DNA of 64,000 nucleotides. Source: a virus. Positions 22,451-30,026 of the stretch are shown here, piece by piece. Within the stretch, counting starts at the first letter, position 1, and each line of letters starts with the position of its first letter. Position numbers and translations under genes: made by a program. The stretch spans positions 1 to 64,000 of IMG/VR virus record IMGVR_UViG_3300010371_000003. One strand, given 5' to 3'. The notes under the pieces are model-generated. The model worked only from the letters and a program-made list of their open reading frames with translations. It made no database searches and was not told where the DNA came from.

Positions 22451-23002
22451 ATGCCGCGCGACACGGACCGATCCCATCTTCACCCCGTCTTCCGCGCCAA
22501 GCTGGCGGGCCTCGAGACGGCGCTGGCCGCGGCCGGGCTGCCGCTGCTGCTGTTCGAGGCCGGCCGCTCCCCGCAGCGTCAGCAAGAGCTGTTCGCCCAA
22601 GGCCGCGCGCCGGGCTGCGGGACCTTCGGGAAACACGTCACCAACGCGAAGCCGTGGCAGTCGTTCCACCAGTTCGGCTTGGCCGCCGATTACGTCTTCT
22701 TCGTCAACGGGAGATGGACCTGGGACGAGCCGACGTCGGGCGCCTGGGCGCGCTACACCCAGATCGCGGCGCAGGTCGGCCTGCGCAGCCTGTCGTTCGA
22801 GCGGCCGCACGTCGAATTGCCCGTGGCGCTGGCTGTCCTGCAGGCCGGCCACTACCCGGATGGGGGCGATCAGACCTGGATCGACTGGCTCGACTCGATG
22901 ATCGAGGGCTGGCCGCACAGCGCGACCACCATCGACGGCATCACCTACCCGGGCGCGCCGCCCATGCCGACTGCGATCCTGCGCCCTCCCCTGGTCGCCT
23001 GA
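22451..23002 (+). CDS. Endolysin, M15-family peptidase
   Basis: 183 residues. The M15 (VanY/L-alanyl-D-glutamate peptidase) zinc site is clear: SFHQFGLAADYVF with H73 and D80, then ERPHVEL with H120. The upstream GRSPQRQQELF (38-48) is the usual substrate loop with R39. No signal peptide, so release depends on a holin. GGAGG lies almost adjacent to ATG 22451; another in-frame start at 22415 (TTG) is possible. It is the cell-wall cutting enzyme of the lysis system, yet lies on the opposite strand from the holin-like gene. Confidence 0.88.
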   Translation: MPRDTDRSHLHPVFRAKLAGLETALAAAGLPLLLFEAGRSPQRQQELFAQGRAPGCGTFGKHVTNAKPWQSFHQFGLAADYVFFVNGRWTWDEPTSGAWARYTQIAAQVGLRSLSFERPHVELPVALAVLQAGHYPDGGDQTWIDWLDSMIEGWPHSATTIDGITYPGAPPMPTAILRPPLVA

Positions 23003-23226
23003 TGACGGTCTCGGACGAGGCCCGCGAGCTGCACGAGGACGAGCGCCGCGCCGCCGACGACCTGACGGCGGTCCGGCGCGAGATCGAGGAGACCGTCGCG
23101 GCGGGCGGGGGTCATATCGGCCCGGAGGCGGCCGCCGAGTTCGGGCGCCGGCTCGAGGCGGCGCAGGAGCGCGTCCGGCGGGCGCGGATCGCGCGGCGGG
23201 AGCTGGGCGGCGCTACCCAAGCTTGA
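23002..23226 (+). CDS. Small coiled-coil protein after endolysin
   Basis: 74 residues, TVSDEARELHEDERRAADDL onward, almost all charged helix. ATG overlaps the endolysin stop (TGATG). No membrane segment, so not a standard spanin. Its 3' end overlaps the convergent gene at 23213 by 14 bp. Confidence 0.6.
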   Translation: MTVSDEARELHEDERRAADDLTAVRREIEETVAAGGGHIGPEAAAEFGRRLEAAQERVRRARIARRELGGATQA

Positions 23227-23578
23227 CGCCCGCCCGCTCCGCCAGCTTCTTTACGATCGCGTCCGCCCAGGACGGCCGAGCCCCATCGGCCAGCAGGTGC
23301 TCGCGGACGGCGTGCAGCACCTTGGCCGCGCCGCGGTGCTCCTGGCCGGCGAGCAGGTAGTCCCACTTCGCGAAAAACTCCCGCTCCGCGTCGCGCCAGC
23401 CGAGCCGGTACCCAGGCAGCTTGTCGGCGGCGCGCGTGGGCGTCAGTTCGTCCGCGTCCAACTCGACAAGGACGGTCGGGTCGAGCTCTACGGGGTGCTC
23501 GACCGCCGTATCGCGCTTCTCCCCCCATTCGGCTGTCGGATCCGCCTCGTCGTCCGGCGGCGGCCCGCCGGGGGGCAT
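23213..23578 (-). CDS. Hypothetical protein
   Basis: 121 residues. An acidic, Pro-rich N-terminus is followed by helices with YRLGWRDAEREFFAKWDYLL and HAVREHLLADGARPSW. Immediately downstream of the RuvC-like gene (one-base TGATG overlap). Perhaps a DNA-repair accessory; no family recognised. Confidence 0.6.
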   Translation of the reverse strand: MPPGGPPPDDEADPTAEWGEKRDTAVEHPVELDPTVLVELDADELTPTRAADKLPGYRLGWRDAEREFFAKWDYLLAGQEHRGAAKVLHAVREHLLADGARPSWADAIVKKLAERAGVKLG

Positions 23579-24087
23579 CAGGCGGCCGCCCGCTCGCCCC
23601 GGCCGTCCAGCGGGTGGAGGAGCGCGTGCGTCAACGCAACCGCCAGGGCATCGGCCGCGTCAGGCGCCGGCGTCTTGTTCAGGCCGAGCAGCTGCTTGAC
23701 CATCCGACCGACGCGCGGCTTGTCGGCGCGCCCGCTGCCGGCGGCCGTCGCCTTCACGGTGGCCGGCGCGTACTCGACGACCCGCAGGCCGACGCGCGCC
23801 GCCAGGTAGCCGCCCATGCCGCGCGCGGCCGCGCTGACGAGCGCCCCCTGCTGATGCTTACCGCGCACCTTGTTCACGAACCCGTGCTCGAGCGCGACGA
23901 CGTCTGGCCGCAGCTCCATCAGGACGGCCTCGAGGTCCGCTCCGATCTCGGCGAGGCGCTGGTAGACCGGCCTGCTCGCCGGCGCCGTCAGCACGCCGGC
24001 GTCGACGAACGTCAGGTGCGGTCCGTCGACCAGCACCAGGCCGTAGCCGAACCGGACCGATCCGGGGTCGAGACCGAGCACCCGCAT
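23578..24087 (-). CDS. ruvC: RuvC-like Holliday junction resolvase
   Basis: 169 residues. RNase H-like RuvC fold motifs: MRVLGLDPGSVRFGYG with D7, VVALEHGF with E67, and PDAADALAVALTH with D143 and D146, the four acidic residues of bacterial RuvC at nearly the same spacing. A basic stretch around 107-124 (TVKATAAGSGRADKPR) is the DNA-contact region. Known role: resolves junctions before packaging or in recombination. Coupled by TGATG to the small membrane protein upstream. Confidence 0.92.
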   Translation of the reverse strand: MRVLGLDPGSVRFGYGLVLVDGPHLTFVDAGVLTAPASRPVYQRLAEIGADLEAVLMELRPDVVALEHGFVNKVRGKHQQGALVSAAARGMGGYLAARVGLRVVEYAPATVKATAAGSGRADKPRVGRMVKQLLGLNKTPAPDAADALAVALTHALLHPLDGRGERAAA

Positions 24088-24233
24088 CAGGGCCGCCCGC
24101 GAAAGCAGCGCGTGCCGACCAGGTACGCTGCCGCATACGCGGCGATAACCACCACCACCGCCAGCAGCCCGACGGCCACGCGGCGCCAGCAGTAGCCGCA
24201 CCGCCAGCCGCGGCAATGGACCGGAGCGTCCAT
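24087..24233 (-). CDS. 48-residue single-pass membrane protein
   Basis: MDAPVHCRGWRCGYCWRR then VAVGLLAVVVVIAAYAAAYL (about 19-38) and a short basic end. The N-terminal Cys/Trp/Arg patch would be cytoplasmic. ATG overlaps the upstream TGA, and its TGA overlaps the ruvC ATG. A lysis accessory or small holin-like factor is possible. Confidence 0.6.
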   Translation of the reverse strand: MDAPVHCRGWRCGYCWRRVAVGLLAVVVVIAAYAAAYLVGTRCFRGRP

Positions 24234-24502
24234 CAGCTGGGCTTGCGGGCGGCCGCCCCGCGCATTCGCTCCTCGAGGCGGCCGCCGACGGTCAGATCCT
24301 CGAGGATCGGACGTTGCAATGAGACGCCAGCGAACGCCGCCGACGCGATGACGATGCCGCGGTTCAGGCCATCAGCGAAGCCGCGCCTGCGCCCGAGCTC
24401 CATCCCGTCCGCCACGCCGGTGAGCCTCCCGCGCTGGTAGGCGCGGCGGACGGCGACCGCGACGCCGGCGGCGCCCGCCAGGAGCAGGCCGGCCAGCTTC
24501 AC
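24233..24502 (-). CDS. Small membrane protein
   Basis: 89 residues from GTG 24502 (GTGA). KLAGLLLAGAAGVAVAVRRA at the N-terminus is a membrane segment. A second weaker hydrophobic stretch IVIASAAFAGVSL lies at about 52-64. Located directly after the holin-like gene, so a lysis role is plausible. Confidence 0.6.
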   Translation of the reverse strand: MKLAGLLLAGAAGVAVAVRRAYQRGRLTGVADGMELGRRRGFADGLNRGIVIASAAFAGVSLQRPILEDLTVGGRLEERMRGAAARKPS

Positions 24503-24876
24503 GGCGTCCCCGTGGGGGGCGGCTGGGGCACGGGCGGCGCATGGGGGATCAGGCTCTTGCCCATCACGCCGATGACGGCCGCCATCACGCCGACGGAAGT
24601 CCAGAGCCAGGGGTGCGGGTTCGCGCCGGGATGGACGTTGCCGGCGTGCACCAGGACGCCGGCGGACATGACGCCGCCGACAAACGTGCACAGGCGCTTG
24701 TAGAGCTCGGGCAGGTCGATCGGCGAGATCCCCAGGATGCCCGCGCCGCCCGCGATGCTCTGCACCAGGAACAGCGTCTGGGGCGAGATCTGGACCGGTT
24801 CTCCGGACGCCAACACGGCCGCGGCCGCGCTGACGACCAGCGCGGCCACGGACAGGATGATCTTCAGGATGCGCAT
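24499..24876 (-). CDS. Holin-like multi-span membrane protein
   Basis: 125 residues. Hydrophobic segments at 3-23 (ILKIILSVAALVVSAAAAVL), about 33-50 (TLFLVQSIAGGAGILGIS), about 63-78 and about 91-107 (WTSVGVMAAVIGVMG) fit three or four spans. The Pro-rich tail is cytoplasmic. Size, topology and the run of small membrane proteins around it match a phage holin that would release the M15 endolysin. No sequence signature proves the family. Confidence 0.65.
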   Translation of the reverse strand: MRILKIILSVAALVVSAAAAVLASGEPVQISPQTLFLVQSIAGGAGILGISPIDLPELYKRLCTFVGGVMSAGVLVHAGNVHPGANPHPWLWTSVGVMAAVIGVMGKSLIPHAPPVPQPPPTGTP

Positions 24877-24889
24877 GTGGTCGTTCCTT

Positions 24890-25225
24890 TCAGCCTTGCG
24901 AGAGGCGTTCGAACGCGCGGCCGAGGTTTTCGAAAATGACGGAGATCTCGTCGCGCATGTGGTCAGACAGCCCGTGGCAGTGGGCCGCCAGCTTCACGTA
25001 GATGGCGCGGACCTGAGCGTCGCTTCCACCTCGCTGCACCAGGCGTTCCACGTCGTCGAGGAGGTGCTCAGTGCGTTCGTGGGCGCCTCGAGAATCTCGG
25101 AGCCGAAGCCGGACGCGAGCGATGCGCTTGAGGATGTCCTCGATCCCGGCGGGGACGATGATCGGGGTGCGTTCCTCGTCTTCGTCAAAACCCGTAGGGC
25201 CAGGCGTCTTTGGCTCATTCGACAT
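24890..25225 (-). CDS. Helical hypothetical protein
   Basis: 111 residues. After an acidic N-terminus (SNEPKTPGPTGFDEDEERTP) it is a long amphipathic helix set with basic and acidic pairs. No transmembrane segment. It sits inside the membrane-protein block; role unknown. Confidence 0.6.
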   Translation of the reverse strand: MSNEPKTPGPTGFDEDEERTPIIVPAGIEDILKRIARVRLRLRDSRGAHERTEHLLDDVERLVQRGGSDAQVRAIYVKLAAHCHGLSDHMRDEISVIFENLGRAFERLSQG

Positions 25226-25231
25226 CCCATC

Positions 25232-25621
25232 TCACTTGGTTGAGCCGCCATTCGGCGGGTGTTTCGTGACGAAATCGAGGGCGGTGGTGGCCAAGCCGGT
25301 CGGGGGCGGCTGGTCGGGCGGCGGCACCCCCCGGTCGGCGTAGAACGTCCATGCCCGTCGCATGGCGTGCGCGGCGCTGGCCGCGTACTTGTAGAGCGCT
25401 ATTCCGCCGCTGATCACGGCCACGGTGCTCCCCACCACCACCGCCGCGGTCTTGAGGTGCCGCGCCGCCTCTTCCCAGAACGCCACCCAGCGCGGCCAGC
25501 GCTCCCGCCGTCGCTCCCGGCGCTCGACCCGCTGCAGCTCCCGCCGCTCGCGGCTCTCCTCGCGCGCCCGCCGGCGCAGGTCCGCCTGCTCCAGCTGCTT
25601 GAGGTCCTTCGGTCGCTTCAC
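25232..25621 (-). CDS. Membrane protein with charged coiled coil, spanin-like layout
   Basis: 129 residues. The N-terminal 45 residues are an Arg/Glu coiled coil (LEQADLRRRAREESRERREL). A transmembrane helix (about 57-76: LKTAAVVVGSTVAVISGGIA) and a Pro-rich tail follow. The cytoplasmic coiled coil differs from standard inner-membrane spanins. Could be a tail or lysis accessory. Confidence 0.55.
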   Translation of the reverse strand: MKRPKDLKQLEQADLRRRAREESRERRELQRVERRERRRERWPRWVAFWEEAARHLKTAAVVVGSTVAVISGGIALYKYAASAAHAMRRAWTFYADRGVPPPDQPPPTGLATTALDFVTKHPPNGGSTK

Positions 25622-26079
25622 CGGTCACGCTGCCCCCCATTCTCGACGGGATGGGTCAGCGCCCCTACTTTCGCGGGGCGCAACATGTGGCGGATGTGGG
25701 CGATCAGCCCCCCGCCGGGTTCCACGTCCCGGGCGGGGTCGTTCAGGCGGGCGGCCACCATCAAGACGAGCTCCTCTTCCTGCCAGTGGTACTCGGAGCT
25801 CGCCGGCCGGCGCCGGTCCCGCTGGTCAGCCGGGGCGGCGCCGAGCAGGTCAGCCACCGCCCGCAACACCGGCGAGATCGTCCCGAAGACGGCCGCGAGC
25901 GCGGCGTGTAGGGCGTCGTGCTCGCGGTTCATGGCCGCGCCGTCCGGGTACCCCAGGCGCGCGGCGTCCGCGGCGTAGCTGGCCGTGGCGTGTGGCCTGG
26001 CGGGGATGACCCGGCCGTCGGCCAGCTCCACCTCGCTGTAGCCGTCCCCCGGCCGCCAGTCGACCGCGCCGATCTTCAC
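25618..26079 (-). CDS. Hypothetical protein
   Basis: 153 residues from GTG 26079 (GTGA). The N-terminus KIGAVDWRPGDGYSEVELAD reads as a small beta domain; the middle is helical (LHAALAAVFGTISPVLRAVA). No signal peptide. Immediately downstream of the Skp-like gene. Confidence 0.6.
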   Translation of the reverse strand: MKIGAVDWRPGDGYSEVELADGRVIPARPHATASYAADAARLGYPDGAAMNREHDALHAALAAVFGTISPVLRAVADLLGAAPADQRDRRRPASSEYHWQEEELVLMVAARLNDPARDVEPGGGLIAHIRHMLRPAKVGALTHPVENGGQRDR

Positions 26080-26579
26080 GGCTTGCCGGCCGCCGGTGCT
26101 ACTGGCGGGCGGTAGGTCTCGGCGTCCAGACGTCGGATCACCTCGTCGGTCAGGTCCTCGGCCGACCACAGGCGGCCGTCCGGCTGGACGTCGGCGGTCG
26201 AGAGGTGGCGCTCGGCGGCGATCCGCGCGACGACGGGGCGGACGGCGTCCCGGAGCTTCTGAACGACCTGCGCCTCGTGCCGGGTTACCTCGGCCTGGAA
26301 CGTGGCCTGCTTCTGGGCGGCCACGGCCCGCATCGTCTCGAGCTGCTTGTCCTTCGCCTTCTCGGCGGCGGCAAGTTGCTGGGACATCTTATCCAGCTCG
26401 TCCTGGCGAGACTTGAACACCGTCGCGTGCTCGTCAGCCAGGCGCTTGCCCAGTGCAGACTCCGAGGCCACCCGGGCGAGGTCGACCCAGCCGGCCGTCG
26501 GGGCAGCGGGCGGTGGCAGACGGCCGGCGCAGCCGGCCAGCATGGCGACAATGACGAAGGTCTTCGGGATCAGTTCCAT
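26076..26579 (-). CDS. Skp/OmpH-like periplasmic lipoprotein
   Basis: 167 residues. MELIPKTFVIVAMLAGCAGR gives a lipoprotein signal with Cys17. Next, GWVDLARVASESALGKRLAD (about 30-49) and a long Lys/Gln/Glu coiled coil (about 60-110). Then VRPVVARIAAERHLSTADVQ and DLTDEVIRRLDAE (about 146-158). This is the layout of Skp/OmpH outer-membrane-protein chaperones, where DLTDEVIKRLN-like C-termini are typical. ATG 26579 overlaps the SGNH stop by 10 bp. A phage Skp homologue is unusual; it might chaperone the exported proteins encoded next to it. Confidence 0.75.
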   Translation of the reverse strand: MELIPKTFVIVAMLAGCAGRLPPPAAPTAGWVDLARVASESALGKRLADEHATVFKSRQDELDKMSQQLAAAEKAKDKQLETMRAVAAQKQATFQAEVTRHEAQVVQKLRDAVRPVVARIAAERHLSTADVQPDGRLWSAEDLTDEVIRRLDAETYRPPVAPAAGKP

Positions 26580-27316
26580 GTGTTCGCGTACGCGGCGACC
26601 GCGCTCCAAAGTGTGTGGCCCATCGTGGTGTAGCCGGAATCAGTCGGGTGGACGCCGCCGACCTGGACCTGGGCGCCCGTGACGATCGAGTGCATGCCGA
26701 CGAACAGGCACGGCGGCAGCGACGAGCAGATGGACGGGATCAACCCGTTGTAGGTGACCGACACAGACTCAAGCGCGTCGTTGCGCGGCACCATGTCCGT
26801 GACGACGAACAGCGCGCCGGGCGCCGCGCCTCGCGCTGCAGTCAACATCGTGGTCAGCTTGCTCGCCGTCGTCGCCGCCGAGTCGCCGTTGGTGATGTTG
26901 TTCGTGCCGTTGTTGGCGAAGATGACGATGTCGGGGTGGCCGTACTGCCAGAACAGCGGGCTGGCCGACGAGATCAGCCCATCGATCTGCGCGCCCGGGA
27001 ACCCAAAGCAGGCTTGCTGATTGAACCCGGCGTCGCCATCGAGCTGATTGCCGACCATGCGGGGCTTCTTCCCCGCGGCGACGGCGTCCTGGACGAAGAC
27101 GTACCGCCATCCAGCCTCGAACAGCGCCGCAGTCGAATTGACCCCCGCGGTAATCGAATCGCCCACCGTCGCGATGGTCGTCGCTCCCAGGGTCGGGACC
27201 TTCGTCGCGACGGCGTGCCACTGATATTGCTTCTGGACGACCTGGGCGCTGGCGGGCGCGGCCATCGCGACAGCGGCCACGACGGTGATCGCAACCCCGA
27301 CGAGCACCCGCCTCAC
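26570..27316 (-). CDS. Secreted SGNH/GDSL hydrolase
   Basis: 248 residues. Signal peptide RRVLVGVAITVVAAVAMAAP with cleavage after ASA (24). Block I ATVGDSITAG with S54, block III FANNGTNN (134-140), block V GGVHPTDSGY with H223. The Asp of the usual DxxH (position 220) is Gly, so activity may rely on a dyad. Such enzymes remove acetyl or acyl groups from sugars and lipids in the periplasm or outside. Located in the exported-protein block. Confidence 0.82.
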   Translation of the reverse strand: MRRVLVGVAITVVAAVAMAAPASAQVVQKQYQWHAVATKVPTLGATTIATVGDSITAGVNSTAALFEAGWRYVFVQDAVAAGKKPRMVGNQLDGDAGFNQQACFGFPGAQIDGLISSASPLFWQYGHPDIVIFANNGTNNITNGDSAATTASKLTTMLTAARGAAPGALFVVTDMVPRNDALESVSVTYNGLIPSICSSLPPCLFVGMHSIVTGAQVQVGGVHPTDSGYTTMGHTLWSAVAAYANTWN

Positions 27317-28260
27317 GGTGTCACCGCCGCGTCGATCATGACGTTGTAGACGTACGCGCTCGGCTGCGTGGCCGCCACGGCCGTAACCCCTTGGACGATG
27401 GCGTACCAGTTGCCGCCGGCCGAGGTGTGTGGGAACGCCGTCGCGGCCGGGCCAATCGTCACGTCGCCGGTGTCGGTCGTTCCGTCGTAGCCCTCAAATT
27501 TCAGCGTCGTCCCGTCCGACCAGATCATCACCGAGTAGAGCGAGCCGGCGTTGTACGGCAGCGTCGCGGTCGTCGTCGGCGTCGTCGTGTTCGGCAGCCC
27601 CCCGGCGACGTGGCCCGTGAGCGCGCCGAATTGCGTCCCGAAAAACCCGACCGCGGCGAACCCGTCGGTGCCTTGGTAAGGACCGATGATGAAGGTCGCG
27701 TTCGCGTCGGTGGTGATGAGCCTGAACTGTCCACCGAAACACCAGCGCTGGCTTCCGAGTGCCCCGATCGTCTTCTTCGAGTTGACGTTGTTGACCAGCG
27801 CGTACCCGGTGCTTCCCACGGACGGCCCGGTCAGCTTGTAAACCGCCGTCGCGTCGAAGGCGTCGCCACCGAACGCCGTGCCCGTTCCCGAGGCGCCGGG
27901 CGTCACGCCCGAGTTGCTGCCGTTCTCGAATCCCCAGGGTTCGACCTTTTCAGTCCGGGGGTCGGCGATCCCGGCGCTCGATCGGCACTTCTGGGCTACG
28001 TAGTCGCGCCAGCCGCCCGACCCTGACGACGTCACGGTGGAGCTTCCGCCGCCGCCGATGGCAGGGTTGCCGCCGTAGGTTGCCGCGAGGACGACGACAG
28101 AGGCGCCGGTACCCGAGTACTCCGCGGACACGTCGGACCGCCTCTTGGCGTGCTTGTAGGCATGGCTGTGAGCGCTGGCCGGAATGGCCAGCCCGGCGAC
28201 GACGACCAGGACCGCCGATGCGACGGCCGTCCGTAGCTTTCTCGCGATGATGGTGCGCAT
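27313..28260 (-). CDS. Exported beta-rich protein
   Basis: 315 residues. Signal peptide at 1-30 (RTAVASAVLVVVAGLAIPAS, cleavage ASA-H). A His-rich start (HSHAYKHAKRR) and Gly/Ser-rich strands follow. The C-terminal 150 residues (WCFGGQFRLITTDANATFII, NAGSLYSVMIWSDGTTLKFE) look like a jelly-roll or concanavalin-like carbohydrate-binding fold. Probably a surface or fibre-associated protein. Coupled by ATGA to the SGNH gene. Confidence 0.65.
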   Translation of the reverse strand: MRTIIARKLRTAVASAVLVVVAGLAIPASAHSHAYKHAKRRSDVSAEYSGTGASVVVLAATYGGNPAIGGGGSSTVTSSGSGGWRDYVAQKCRSSAGIADPRTEKVEPWGFENGSNSGVTPGASGTGTAFGGDAFDATAVYKLTGPSVGSTGYALVNNVNSKKTIGALGSQRWCFGGQFRLITTDANATFIIGPYQGTDGFAAVGFFGTQFGALTGHVAGGLPNTTTPTTTATLPYNAGSLYSVMIWSDGTTLKFEGYDGTTDTGDVTIGPAATAFPHTSAGGNWYAIVQGVTAVAATQPSAYVYNVMIDAAVTP

Positions 28261-28263
28261 TCT

Positions 28264-28740
28264 TCAGCCCCCCTTTCGCATGTCGCTGATCGTCACGTTG
28301 CCGGATCCAGTGCAACCGGACAGGCCGAAGCGGACGTATCCCCACGGCCACATTGGGTACTGGACGGGGATGAGGTTGACCCCAGACGCAAGGGCCGGCG
28401 GCGACGTCGTCAGCGTGATCGAGAACCACTTCGTCAGGTCCGAGAACGAGTCGACCGTCGACTGATAGGAGTTGCTCCCGTACATCGTGATCGTCGTGCA
28501 GGCGGCCGTGCTGGACCCGTCCGTTCTGATCTCGTACCCGAGCAGATCGATTGCCCCCGTGTATCTGGGCGAGCTGAGCGCGGAGCTGGTCGACACCGCG
28601 ACCGTTTCACTGCTCGATGCGTTGATCGCCCCCGATCCCAGCTTCCCCGGCGTGTTCGGCGGCGGCGCGTTGTGGATGTTGTCTCCGCAGCCGGCGAGCG
28701 CCGCGGCCACGGTGAAGGCGAGAACGATTCGACGACGCAT
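28264..28740 (-). CDS. Lipoprotein
   Basis: 158 residues. MRRRIVLAFTVAAALAGCGD has a lipobox LAGC with Cys18. The mature part is Ser/Thr-rich beta (SSETVAVSTSSALSS, TITMYGSNSYQSTVDSF), ending VRFGLSGCTGSGNVTISD. AAAGGG precedes ATG 28740. Reads like a small outer-membrane-anchored adhesin-like protein. No family recognised. Confidence 0.65.
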   Translation of the reverse strand: MRRRIVLAFTVAAALAGCGDNIHNAPPPNTPGKLGSGAINASSSETVAVSTSSALSSPRYTGAIDLLGYEIRTDGSSTAACTTITMYGSNSYQSTVDSFSDLTKWFSITLTTSPPALASGVNLIPVQYPMWPWGYVRFGLSGCTGSGNVTISDMRKGG

Positions 28741-28769
28741 GGTACTGGCCCTTTCTTTGTTGGAGGTGT

Positions 28770-29318
28770 TCATCGCGACGCCAGCTCGAGGACGACGGGA
28801 ACGGCCAGCCATTGCGGCAGGACGTCCGACTCGACGATGAAGGTCGACTTGGAGTAGACGTCCAGGACGCCCGACCGTCTGACGACGACGCCGGGCGGCT
28901 TCGTGGGATGTGCTGAGACGGATTCCCATTCTCCCATCGGTCGACACTCGTCGTCCTTGCAGACGTACTGCGTACTGGCCCGGGACAGACGGAGGCTCGT
29001 CTCCGGCGGCCCGGCCGGCCTGTCCGCGCCCGGCGTGCGCGGCGCCGCCTCCAGCTTCTTCGCGGGAGCCTTGGCCCTTTTCGCGCCAGCCTTCTTCGGC
29101 GCAACCTTCGCCTGATACGCCTGGCACTCGACCTGCGTCGCGAACCAGACACCGCCGCCGGTCTTGTCGACGTACAGCCAGCCGGAGCAGTCCCGACCCG
29201 TAGTCGCGTCGCACATGTCGTGATTGTCGACGCACCCGACGGCGCCCTGGGCGTAGGCGCCCCGCTCGACGCCGACGCCGACCGCGACGGTCGCGAGAAT
29301 GAGGATGATTCTACGCAT
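28770..29318 (-). CDS. Exported Cys-containing protein
   Basis: 182 residues. Signal peptide RRIILILATVAVGVGVERGA with cleavage AYA-Q near 24. The mature N-terminal part has four cysteines (GCVDNHDMCDATTGRDCSGW, later VECQ), then a Lys/Ala/Pro linker (about 72-95) and a second part with CKDDEC. Probably periplasmic or surface located. Function unknown. Confidence 0.65.
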   Translation of the reverse strand: MRRIILILATVAVGVGVERGAYAQGAVGCVDNHDMCDATTGRDCSGWLYVDKTGGGVWFATQVECQAYQAKVAPKKAGAKRAKAPAKKLEAAPRTPGADRPAGPPETSLRLSRASTQYVCKDDECRPMGEWESVSAHPTKPPGVVVRRSGVLDVYSKSTFIVESDVLPQWLAVPVVLELASR

Positions 29319-29320
29319 GA

Positions 29321-30013
29321 TCAGCTATCCTTTCCGGTTGGGTTGGCGGCCGAGTAGAGGCCGATGTGCTCGACGAGGTGGTGCGTCTGCTCGAAGGTCC
29401 AGCCGTGGAAGCCGCCCACGACTCCGATTGCGCGGTCCACCCACACGGCGCCGCCGACCAGGAAGCGATAGCGCGTCTCGGCGTCCGCCAGCGCGCAGAG
29501 CGAGCGATGGGGGATCTTCACGGCCTGGGACTGGCGGAAGGTCACCGCCGGGTGAACGCCTACGGCACGCCCGAAGCTGAAAAACGACGTCCACGCCGCT
29601 CCCTCTGGGACCTCATGCCGCAGCATCTCCGCGAACGCGCCGCGGTGAACAGCCCTTACATCGTCTTCAAGAAACAGCAGGTCTGCGCCCATCGCCCAAG
29701 CAGTCCGGAGCGCCACCCACCCTGGGGTGATGTTCTCGTTGAATGCCCCCCGCGCGCGGTTGCGCGGCGGCAGGACTGCGCTCGTCCAGCCGTCGGCCAC
29801 TACTTCTGGGCCGTCGCACACCAGCAGGCGCGGAACGTCCGGCGTCACCTCGGCGTCGACGGACGCCAGCGTGCCCGACAGGTAGCCCGCCCCGTGCGGT
29901 CGCGGGCAGGTCAGAACCGAGATCATCAAGCTGGTGGAGGCCCGCGCCGGGCGTGACCCCAGCGCCGCAACCGCTGCGGCGGCGCAACCGATAAAGTGTC
30001 GTCTCGTGTGCAT
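29321..30013 (-). CDS. Glycosyltransferase-like protein with twin-arginine signal
   Basis: 230 residues. The N-terminus MHTRRHFIGCAAAAVAALGS carries a Tat-like motif TRRHFIG. Then ISVLTCPRP, RLLVCDGPEVVADGW, and AWAMGADLLFLEDDVRAVHR with an E-D-D triad (116-118) in a GT-A DxD-like position. Length fits a small GT-A fold. Export by Tat implies folding in the cytoplasm and action in the periplasm, which is odd for nucleotide-sugar enzymes. It may be a binding-only relative. Confidence 0.6.
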   Translation of the reverse strand: MHTRRHFIGCAAAAVAALGSRPARASTSLMISVLTCPRPHGAGYLSGTLASVDAEVTPDVPRLLVCDGPEVVADGWTSAVLPPRNRARGAFNENITPGWVALRTAWAMGADLLFLEDDVRAVHRGAFAEMLRHEVPEGAAWTSFFSFGRAVGVHPAVTFRQSQAVKIPHRSLCALADAETRYRFLVGGAVWVDRAIGVVGGFHGWTFEQTHHLVEHIGLYSAANPTGKDS

Positions 30014-30026
30014 GCATGCCCCCAGG

